Of a stretch of 6,045 nucleotides of DNA, positions 1-4,635 are shown one piece after another. This DNA comes from an uncultured Atopobiaceae bacterium (GTDB lineage Bacteria; Actinomycetota; Coriobacteriia; Coriobacteriales; Atopobiaceae). How positions within the stretch are numbered: position 1 is the first letter of the stretch; each line of letters starts with the position of its first letter. The notes beneath the pieces were generated by a model. That model saw only the letters and a program-made list of their open reading frames with translations. It was not told where the DNA came from and ran no database searches. Made by a program: the position numbers and the translations under genes. The stretch lies in contig CAAGLU010000091.1 in NCBI GenBank assembly GCA_900770865.1, positions 1 to 6,045 of the forward strand, in the 5' to 3' direction.

Positions 1-47
1 GAGTAGATGACGAGGTTGCGGATGGAGGTGTTGGTGTCCTGTGCCAT
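1..47 (-). CDS. 5' end of an unidentified gene, possibly a GH13 alpha-amylase-family protein (partial)
   Basis: The minus strand has an ATG at 45-47 preceded by a Shine-Dalgarno-like AAGGGA (53-58) at about 5 nt spacing. It reads MAQDTNTSIRNLVIY and then leaves the window at base 1. The 'RNLVIYS' beginning (the S codon is cut by the edge) resembles the N-terminus of some bacterial GH13 glycoside hydrolases, where a short 'xxxVIYxxxVRN' strand opens the barrel. That match rests on very few residues and is only a suggestion. No signal peptide is visible, so a cytoplasmic protein is likely. It lies 138 bp downstream of the methyltransferase on the same strand. It may have its own promoter, given the gap and the palindrome at 124-135. 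Confidence 0.5.
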   Translation of the reverse strand, partial: MAQDTNTSIRNLVIY

Positions 48-123
48 ATGGGTCCCTTCTCGGCAGACGCCGGATAGTGCGGTCGATGCACATGGTGGAC
101 CATCGCGTGGCGAGACGCAATAT

Positions 124-135
124 TTGTTTAAACAA
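124..135. promoter_or_regulatory. 12-bp perfect palindrome, candidate operator
   Basis: TTGTTTAAACAA is a perfect dyad, in an AT-rich pocket of otherwise GC-rich DNA. It lies 77 bp upstream of the start codon at 47 (minus) and 50 bp beyond the stop of the methyltransferase. An AT-rich dyad in this position is what one expects of an operator for a repressor of the left-hand gene. If that gene is a GH13 enzyme, a LacI- or GntR-type sugar regulator would be a reasonable guess. No confident -35/-10 pair could be placed next to it. Its role is inference only. Confidence 0.3.
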
Positions 136-173
136 GATGATGGTCGCGGAGCGGTAGCGCCAAGAAGGGCGGT

Positions 174-186
174 GCCCCGGCGGGGC
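174..186 (-). terminator. Weak hairpin at the methyltransferase stop codon
   Basis: GCCCC (174-178) and GGGGC (182-186) form a 5-bp stem with a 3-nt loop, overlapping the last base of the stop codon (186-188). On the minus strand the following sequence contains CTTCTT but no proper T tract. A second imperfect stem (CGCC/GGCG flanking CTTCTT) follows. This could reduce read-through into the gene at 47, but it is not a convincing intrinsic terminator. Confidence 0.25.
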
Positions 187-1001
187 TACTTCACGACAAT
201 GGCGCCCTCGGGGAGCGTCAGCGCGGCATCGGTAGCTATGAGCACGTTGTTGCCACGCTCCTCGGGCTTGTCCGGCCACTCAGGCACGTAGGCCACGTGC
301 GCGAACTGCTCCGAGAAGGTCTGCTCTACTTCCTCGAGGATGCGCGCGTGACGTCCCTGCGTTGAGCAGCGCAGGTTGGCGAGGTACACCCCGCCGGGCG
401 TGAGCTTCTCGCGGATGAGCCGCGCGCCCTCGTCGGTCCCCAGCTGCCCCAGCGGGTGGTTGCCCGAGAACGCGTCGTTCACAATGACGTCATAGGGCTT
501 CTCGGCACGGCGCAGGTAGTCCCAGCCATCATCGTTCACAAGCGAGATGCGGTCCTCGCCGTACTTCTCGATGAGGTCATCGAGAAAGAAGCGCTCGCGT
601 GCAATGACCGTGACGCGCGGATCGATCTCTACGGCATCGACGTGAAGCTTGGGGCGGTGGGCAACGAGCCACTTGGGGAGGGAGTAGCCGCCGCCGCCAA
701 TGACCAGCGCGCGCGTGGCGTCCGGCAGGTCGTAGCAGACCTCGGCCATGGTGCGGTGGTAGACGCACGCCAGCTCAAAGTGCAGGTCATCGGGCAGATA
801 GCAGACGCTCTGGAAGGTGCCGTTCACGTTGAGCAGGCGCACGGGCGTGCCGTCGTCGTCTGCCGCTTCAAAGATGAGCGCGGGACCAAACTTTGTGCGG
901 CGCATCTCGACGCCGCGGCGCTTAAGCAGCCACGGAAGCGCAAGGACAATCGCAAAGAGAATCCAGGAGATAACAATTACGACTATGAGCCAGGTTGGCA
1001 T
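186..1001 (-). CDS. Membrane-anchored spermidine synthase-like SAM-dependent methyltransferase-fold protein
   Basis: The protein has 271 residues. Residues 3-25 form one hydrophobic N-terminal segment followed by KRR, so the catalytic part probably faces the cytoplasm from a membrane anchor. A short beta region (about 40-75) corresponds to the N-terminal part of spermidine synthases. The Rossmann domain then shows VIGGGGYSLPKW (100-111, glycine-rich cofactor loop), EIDP (125-128, ribose-binding acid), NDDGWDYL (156-163) and YDVIVNDAFSG (170-180). In true spermidine synthases the last strand is followed by a DSSDP-type motif; here it is DAFSG, as in spermidine-synthase-like proteins of unknown substrate, so aminopropyl transfer is doubtful. 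No decarboxylase or other polyamine gene is nearby. The start at 1001 is preferred to the in-frame ATG at 1061 because it has a good ribosome binding site and the 20 extra residues are Arg-rich and unlike the family. It is divergent from tatA; no clear promoter was seen. Confidence 0.82.
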   Translation of the reverse strand: MPTWLIVVIVISWILFAIVLALPWLLKRRGVEMRRTKFGPALIFEAADDDGTPVRLLNVNGTFQSVCYLPDDLHFELACVYHRTMAEVCYDLPDATRALVIGGGGYSLPKWLVAHRPKLHVDAVEIDPRVTVIARERFFLDDLIEKYGEDRISLVNDDGWDYLRRAEKPYDVIVNDAFSGNHPLGQLGTDEGARLIREKLTPGGVYLANLRCSTQGRHARILEEVEQTFSEQFAHVAYVPEWPDKPEERGNNVLIATDAALTLPEGAIVVK

Positions 1002-1006
1002 GTGCG

Positions 1007-1011
1007 CTCCT
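1007..1011 (-). promoter_or_regulatory. Ribosome binding site of the methyltransferase
   Basis: On the minus strand, AGGAG lies 5 nt before the ATG at 999-1001. It decides between this start and the longer in-frame ATG at 1061, which has no comparable site. Confidence 0.75.
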
Positions 1012-1075
1012 AACGAGGTGTGATTGCGGCGGGGGCGGACAGCACAGGTGCCTATACCCAAACTCCCAGTTTATA

Positions 1076-1105
1076 TTGTGAGTAGGAAACATCCTCGGCT
1101 ATACT
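1076..1105 (+). promoter_or_regulatory. Sigma70-type promoter of tatA-greA
   Basis: A -35 box TTGTGA (1076-1081, 4 of 6 matches to TTGACA) and a -10 box TATACT (1100-1105, 5 of 6 matches to TATAAT) are separated by 18 bp. They lie in the divergent gap (1002-1168) in a locally AT-rich stretch. Transcription should begin near 1112, giving a leader of about 57 nt before the tatA start codon, whose ribosome binding site TAGGAGGA (1154-1161) is near-consensus at 7 nt spacing. The rest of the gap shows a G-rich tract (1027-1039) and nothing else I can identify. Confidence 0.65.
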
Positions 1106-1168
1106 AGCGGATGCGGCAGTACGCGACGTGTGCTCGCCTCATTCATCCACATCTAGGAGGACCTCACC

Positions 1169-1510
1169 ATGATTCTTGGACTTGGCATTCCCGAGCTGCT
1201 CATCATCGTTGTCGTTGTGCTGATCATCTTTGGGCCCAAGAACCTTCCCAAGCTCGGCTCCGCTCTTGGCAAGACCGTCAAGAACGTGCGCGAGGGCATG
1301 GAGGAGGGTGACGACAAGGACTCCAAGAAGGTCGAGGAGCCCAAGGCAGACGAGGCCGAGGATGTCGTCGCTGACGAGGATGACGCTGACGTCGAGGATG
1401 CTCCTGCCGAGAAGGCCAAGGAGGGCGTCCAGTTCTGCCCCAAGTGTGGTGCCGAGAACGCCGCCGACGCTGCCTTCTGCAAGAAGTGCGGCGCCAAGCT
1501 GGGCGAGTAA
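1169..1510 (+). CDS. tatA: TatA/TatE-family twin-arginine translocase subunit with C-terminal zinc ribbon
   Basis: The protein has 113 residues. Residues 1-20 contain the single N-terminal transmembrane helix (GIPELLIIVVVVLIIF) with a Glu at position 9, followed by the conserved FGPKNLPKLG hinge (21-30) and an amphipathic helix to about 45. This is the TatA/Hcf106 signature: such proteins assemble with TatC to move folded proteins with twin-arginine signals across the membrane. Residues 45-86 are a strongly acidic, Ala/Glu/Asp-rich linker. Residues 90-107 hold Cys90-x2-Cys93-x10-Cys104-x2-Cys107, a zinc-ribbon pattern not needed in classic TatA. In the usual TatA topology (C-terminus inside) the ribbon would be cytoplasmic. 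The start is fixed by an excellent ribosome binding site (1154-1161). No tatC is in the window. It is 51 bp upstream of greA with no terminator between, so they are probably co-transcribed. TatA versus TatB assignment is uncertain. Confidence 0.88.
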   Translation: MILGLGIPELLIIVVVVLIIFGPKNLPKLGSALGKTVKNVREGMEEGDDKDSKKVEEPKADEAEDVVADEDDADVEDAPAEKAKEGVQFCPKCGAENAADAAFCKKCGAKLGE

Positions 1511-1561
1511 CCCAGGCGCCCAGGGCACGTACCTCCCACGCACTACGAGGAAAGCAGAGTC

Positions 1562-2041
1562 ATGGATAACAGCAAGGAAATCACTCTTACCGCCGAAGGT
1601 CGCCAGAAGCTTGTCGATGAGCTGGCGTACCGCGAGGGCGAGCTTCGCGACGAGATCGTCGAGCGCCTGAAGGAGGCCCGTTCCTTTGGCGACCTCTCGG
1701 AGAACTCCGAGTACGATGCCGCCAAGGAGGAGCAGTCCCAGAACGAGTCCAAGATTGCCGAGATTCGTCAGACGCTCTCGGTGGCTAGGGTCGTTGAGGA
1801 CGCACAGCACGGCGGCATCAGGGTCTCCATTGGCACCACCGTCGAGCTTGAGGACGAGCGCGGCAAGAAGACCAAGTTCACCATCGTGGGCACCACCGAG
1901 ACCAACTCGCTCGAGCACAAGATCTCGAACGAGTCCCCCGCTGGCCAGGCCCTTATCGGCTGCGGCAAGGGCGACCAAGTGGAGTTCACCACGCCCGCGG
2001 GCAAGACCAAGAGCTACACGATCGTGAGCATCACCCGCTAG
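1562..2041 (+). CDS. greA: Transcription elongation factor GreA
   Basis: The protein has 159 residues, the normal GreA length. GreA enters the RNA polymerase secondary channel and stimulates cleavage of backtracked RNA, rescuing stalled complexes. The N-terminal coiled coil (about 8-78) carries the diagnostic GDLSENSEYDAAKEEQ stretch (43-58). Asp44 and Glu47 at its tip match the acidic pair that coordinates the catalytic magnesium in the family. The C-terminal FKBP-like domain (about 85-159) contains SPAGQALIG (125-133), matching the family's SPxxxALIG region. GAGGAA at 1547-1552 lies 9 nt before the ATG. It follows tatA by 51 bp, shares its probable promoter, and is ended by the terminator at 2066-2090. 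A second start is not needed; the N-terminus MDNSKEITLTAEG aligns with known GreA beginnings. Family assignment is secure. Confidence 0.97.
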   Translation: MDNSKEITLTAEGRQKLVDELAYREGELRDEIVERLKEARSFGDLSENSEYDAAKEEQSQNESKIAEIRQTLSVARVVEDAQHGGIRVSIGTTVELEDERGKKTKFTIVGTTETNSLEHKISNESPAGQALIGCGKGDQVEFTTPAGKTKSYTIVSITR

Positions 2042-2065
2042 GCCGGTCTCACACCACGCAACCTT

Positions 2066-2090
2066 GGCCCCTCTCCGGAGGGGCCTTTTT
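2066..2090 (+). terminator. Rho-independent terminator of tatA-greA
   Basis: GGCCCCTC (2066-2073) pairs perfectly with GAGGGGCC (2078-2085) around a TCCG loop, followed at once by TTTTT (2086-2090). It is 24 bp beyond the greA stop codon and oriented to end the rightward operon. The opposite strand lacks a T tract, so it is one-directional. Confidence 0.95.
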
Positions 2091-2121
2091 ATGAGACAAA
2101 GGGACAGTCCCTTTGTCTCAT
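2091..2121. repeat. 31-bp perfect inverted repeat, possible REP-like intergenic element
   Basis: The left arm ATGAGACAAAGGGAC (2091-2105) and the right arm 2107-2121 are exact reverse complements of 15 bp, with a single A (2106) between. It starts on the base after the terminator's T tract and lies upstream of lysS. Hairpins with a GGGAC/GTCCC core recur as dispersed intergenic repeats in various bacterial genomes, some associated with RAYT (IS200-like) transposases; the resemblance is from memory. Only one copy is in the window, so repeat status cannot be shown here. It could instead be a protein-binding dyad or an RNA-stabilising stem. It encodes no credible peptide. Confidence 0.75.
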
Positions 2122-2153
2122 CCCGCGCCAACGCAACGGCCAAAACGCTACAG

Positions 2154-2159
2154 TACAAT
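2154..2159 (+). promoter_or_regulatory. Candidate -10 box of lysS
   Basis: TACAAT matches TATAAT at 5 of 6 positions and lies 88 bp upstream of the lysS start codon, after the terminator that closes the previous operon, where a new promoter is needed. No acceptable -35 hexamer is found 16-18 bp upstream (the area reads ACGCAA), so the assignment is weak. Transcription from here would begin near 2166. Confidence 0.4.
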
Positions 2160-2210
2160 GGTTTGCGCTGTGGCCGCCTCACGTGGCCGGCCAGACATGG
2201 AAGAGAACAT

Positions 2211-2228
2211 GCGCGCCGACGGGCGCGC
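2211..2228 (+). other. GC-rich hairpin in the lysS leader
   Basis: GCGCGCC (2211-2217) pairs perfectly with GGCGCGC (2222-2228) around the loop GACG. The stem ends 8 nt before the GAGGAG ribosome binding site of lysS, within the predicted leader. It could affect ribosome access or be a chance product of GC-rich sequence. No T-box or lysine-riboswitch features were recognised in this short leader. Confidence 0.35.
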
Positions 2229-2236
2229 GCGAGCAC

Positions 2237-2242
2237 GAGGAG
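2237..2242 (+). promoter_or_regulatory. Ribosome binding site deciding the lysS start
   Basis: GAGGAG lies 5 nt before the ATG at 2248. The same reading frame stays open upstream to a TTG at 2113 inside the inverted repeat, and includes ATGs near 2197 and 2209, but none of these has a ribosome binding site. The upstream 45 codons are Arg/Ala-rich and unlike any LysRS N-terminus. Confidence 0.85.
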
Positions 2243-2247
2243 CAGCA

Positions 2248-4488
2248 ATGGCCGACCAGACCAAGACGGGCGAGAACAACACGAATGACGAGAGGGCCCA
2301 GCGTCGTGCCCGTCGCCAGGCGCTCATCGATGCGGGCGTGAACCCCTATCCCATTGCGAGCGAGGTCACGGCCCACGCGGCTCAGCTCGAGAAGGACTAT
2401 GCGAATCTCCCCGACGGCGAGGACACCCAGGACGTAGTCTCCGTTGCCGGCCGCATCCGCGCGCTCCGCCGCCAGGGCAAGGTCGCCTTTATCGTTCTCG
2501 AGGACGTCACCGGCCAGATCCAGCTCTTCTGCCGCGTGAACGACCTGGGCGAGGAGGGCTGGGGGCTTCTCCGCCAGCTCGACCTCGGCGACATCATCGA
2601 CGCCACCGGTCGCGTGCTGCGCACCCGCCGCGGCCAGCTCTCCATTGCGCCTACCAAGCTCGTGCTTCTCTCCAAGTCGCTGCGACCGCTGCCCGAGAAG
2701 TTCCACGGCCTCACCGACCGCGAGGTCCGCTATCGCCAGCGCTACGTCGACCTCATCATGAACCCCGAGGTCCGCGACGTATTCCGCAAGCGCAGCGCCA
2801 TCATCAGCCTGATCCGCCGCTACATGGAGGCCGACGGCTACATGGAGGTCGAGACCCCCATGATGCACGCCATTCTCGGCGGCGCCAACGCAAAGCCTTT
2901 CGTCACGCACTTCAACGCGCTCGACCGTGACTTCTACCTGCGTATTGCCACCGAGCTGCCGCTTAAGCGCCTCATCGTGGGCGGCATGGAGCGCGTCTTT
3001 GAGATTGGTCGCCAGTTCCGCAACGAGGGCATGGACCTCACGCACAACCCTGAGTTCACCTCGATGGAGGCCTACTGCGCCTACTCGGACCTGGACGGCA
3101 TGAAGCGTCTCACCGAGGGCCTCTTCAAGGCCATCGCGCGCGAGGTCTGCGGCTGCGAAGAGGGCCACGAGGTCATCACGTATCAGGGCCAGCAGGTGGA
3201 CATGAGCGGCACGTGGCGCTCGGTGCCCCTCTCGGAGGTCGCGTCGCAGGTGGTGGGCGAGCACGTGGACATGGACACGCCCATCGAGCACCTGCGCGAG
3301 CTCTGCCGCGCCAACGGCATCGAGACCGAGGACGGCTGGGGCTCCGGCAAGCTCCTCTTCGAGCTCTACGACGAGCTGGGCGAGTCCACGCTGGTCGACC
3401 CCACGTTCGTGTGCGACTACCCCGAGGAGGTCAGCCCTCTTGCCAAGCGCAAGGCTGACGACCCGCGTCTCACGGACCGCTTTGAGCTCGTGATCTGCGG
3501 CCACGAGTACGCCAACGCCTTCTCCGAGCTCAACGACCCCGTTGACCAGGCCGGCCGCTTTGCCGAGCAGGTCGCAGCCAAGGGCATGGGCGACGACGAG
3601 GCCATGGGCTACGACTACGACTACGTGCGCGCGCTCGAGTACGGTATGCCTCCCGCAGGTGGCATCGGCTACGGCATCGACCGCATGATCATGCTCTTCT
3701 GCGACCAGCCCGCCATCCGTGACGTGCTGCTCTTCCCGCAGATGAAGCCCGAGGTCGTTACCCGTGCGGACATCGCGTCGCAGCTCCCCGAGAAGACCGA
3801 TAACGCCGCCGCGTCCGTGGACGTGATTGCGGATGACGCCGAGAACGGCGCTGCCAACGAGGCCGCACGCGACTCCGCGGCCCCTGCCCTCTCCACCGGC
3901 CTCACGCGCGACCAGGCCTTCGCCCTGCTCGAGCGCTACAACAAGGACCCCTTCCACATCCAGCACGCCGAGACCCTCGAGGGCCTCATGCGCTACTACG
4001 CTGAGAAGTACGACCCCGCAAACGTCGACTTCTGGGGCCAGGTTGGGCTTCTCCACGACCTCGACTGGGAGGAGTTCCAGGATCCCGTGCAGCACACGGT
4101 GAAGGCGGGCGAGCTCATCGAGGCCGAGGGGGGCACGCCCGAGCTGGTGCACGCCATCCAGACGCACAACTCCGACAACAACCCCGAGCTGCCCCAGCCC
4201 GAGGCCAAGATGGAGCGCGTGCTCTATGCCGCTGACGAGCTGAGCGGCCTCATCCAGGCGGCCATTCTCATGCGTCCCAGCAAGTCGGTCATGGACCTCG
4301 AGGTCAAGTCGCTCAAGAAGAAGTTCAAGGACAAGCACTTTGCTGCCGGTTGCAGCCGCGACGTTATCCGCCACGGTGCCGAGCTCAACGATATGGAGCT
4401 TGATGACCTGTTCGCAAGCATGATTGAGGCCATGCGCTCCATCGCGCCGGACCGCGAGGAGTGGCTCAAGAGCCATCCCGAGCAATAG
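2248..4488 (+). CDS. lysS: Lysyl-tRNA synthetase (class II) fused to a C-terminal HD phosphohydrolase domain
   Basis: The protein has 746 residues, against roughly 500 for usual bacterial LysRS. Residues 1-502 are a complete class II enzyme that activates lysine with ATP and charges tRNA-Lys. It has an OB-fold anticodon-binding domain (about 65-145), the motif 1 region (179-206), motif 2 (FEIGRQFRNEG, 251-261, then THNPEFT) and motif 3 (GIGYGIDRMIMLF, 472-484). The conserved ANAFSELNDP (422-431) is present, and the normal end is reached at FPQMKPE (496-502). Residues 503-552 are an Ala/Asp-rich linker. Residues 553-746 form an HD-type domain with candidate metal ligands His573, His603-Asp604 (LLHDLDW) and Asp663 (AADELSGL), in the canonical H...HD...D order. 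The tail PSKSVMDLEVKSLKKKFKDK (677-696) resembles stand-alone HD hydrolases of Firmicutes and archaea as I recall them. There is no stop or frameshift at the junction, and codon use is uniform. The HD substrate is unknown. It follows greA, a common neighbour, but after a terminator, and precedes clpC. Confidence 0.95.
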   Translation: MADQTKTGENNTNDERAQRRARRQALIDAGVNPYPIASEVTAHAAQLEKDYANLPDGEDTQDVVSVAGRIRALRRQGKVAFIVLEDVTGQIQLFCRVNDLGEEGWGLLRQLDLGDIIDATGRVLRTRRGQLSIAPTKLVLLSKSLRPLPEKFHGLTDREVRYRQRYVDLIMNPEVRDVFRKRSAIISLIRRYMEADGYMEVETPMMHAILGGANAKPFVTHFNALDRDFYLRIATELPLKRLIVGGMERVFEIGRQFRNEGMDLTHNPEFTSMEAYCAYSDLDGMKRLTEGLFKAIAREVCGCEEGHEVITYQGQQVDMSGTWRSVPLSEVASQVVGEHVDMDTPIEHLRELCRANGIETEDGWGSGKLLFELYDELGESTLVDPTFVCDYPEEVSPLAKRKADDPRLTDRFELVICGHEYANAFSELNDPVDQAGRFAEQVAAKGMGDDEAMGYDYDYVRALEYGMPPAGGIGYGIDRMIMLFCDQPAIRDVLLFPQMKPEVVTRADIASQLPEKTDNAAASVDVIADDAENGAANEAARDSAAPALSTGLTRDQAFALLERYNKDPFHIQHAETLEGLMRYYAEKYDPANVDFWGQVGLLHDLDWEEFQDPVQHTVKAGELIEAEGGTPELVHAIQTHNSDNNPELPQPEAKMERVLYAADELSGLIQAAILMRPSKSVMDLEVKSLKKKFKDKHFAAGCSRDVIRHGAELNDMELDDLFASMIEAMRSIAPDREEWLKSHPEQ

Positions 4489-4506
4489 CGTACGTTTTGT
4501 CCGCGT

Positions 4507-4534
4507 GTTTGCCCGCTCCCGCGCGTGGGTAAAC
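4507..4534. other. Imperfect inverted repeat upstream of clpC
   Basis: GTTTGCCCGC (4507-4516) can pair with GTGGGTAAAC (4525-4534) over 10 positions, two of them G-U, around an 8-nt loop. As DNA it is a near-dyad GTTT-n-CCC...GGG-n-AAAC. It lies 18 bp after the lysS stop and about 100 bp before clpC, without a T tract, so it is not a typical terminator. Protein-quality-control genes of actinobacteria are often controlled by ClgR or HspR. The site is longer-spaced than ClgR boxes as I remember them and does not look like the HAIR or CIRCE element. Regulatory meaning is therefore open. Confidence 0.35.
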
Positions 4535-4571
4535 AGAGACCCAAGCAGACAGCGCGGGGCACGCAACCCTG

Positions 4572-4603
4572 CGCGCGGGCCTTCGGGTCCGCGCGTTTCT
4601 TGT
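4572..4603 (+). terminator. Rho-independent terminator after lysS, with UUCG tetraloop
   Basis: CGCGCGGGCC (4572-4581) pairs with GGTCCGCGCG (4586-4595) over 10 bp (one G-U) around a TTCG loop closed by C-G, an exceptionally stable tetraloop. TTTCTTGT (4596-4603) follows. It ends 17 nt before the clpC ribosome binding site, which leaves very little room for a clpC promoter downstream of it. Confidence 0.9.
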
Positions 4604-4635
4604 CGACCCGCATGGCATTGAGGAGACGTCAGCGC

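Noticed and set aside
456..1013. A 185-codon plus-strand open frame inside the methyltransferase gene
   Set aside because: It is antisense to a gene with clear Rossmann-fold motifs. The product has no recognisable domain and no suitable ribosome binding site was seen.
1002..1061. N-terminal extension of the methyltransferase to the ATG at 1061
   Set aside because: The extra 20 residues precede the natural membrane-anchor start MPTWLIVV and lack a ribosome binding site; the start at 1001 has AGGAG at good spacing.
2113..2247. In-frame upstream extension of lysS from a TTG inside the inverted repeat
   Set aside because: It has no ribosome binding site and would need a promoter before the terminator region. 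The 45 residues are Arg/Ala-rich and not LysRS-like, whereas the ATG at 2248 has GAGGAG at 5 nt.
1139..2248. A 369-codon minus-strand open frame across tatA and greA
   Set aside because: It is antisense to two well-recognised genes, crosses the terminator and the inverted repeat, and its Leu/Val/Gly-rich product has no family resemblance.
4489..4635. CIRCE, HAIR or CtsR heat-shock operator before clpC
   Set aside because: None of the patterns TTAGCACTC-N9-GAGTGCTAA, CTTGAGT-N7-ACTCAAG or the CtsR heptad direct repeat is present; only an imperfect dyad of unknown meaning was found.
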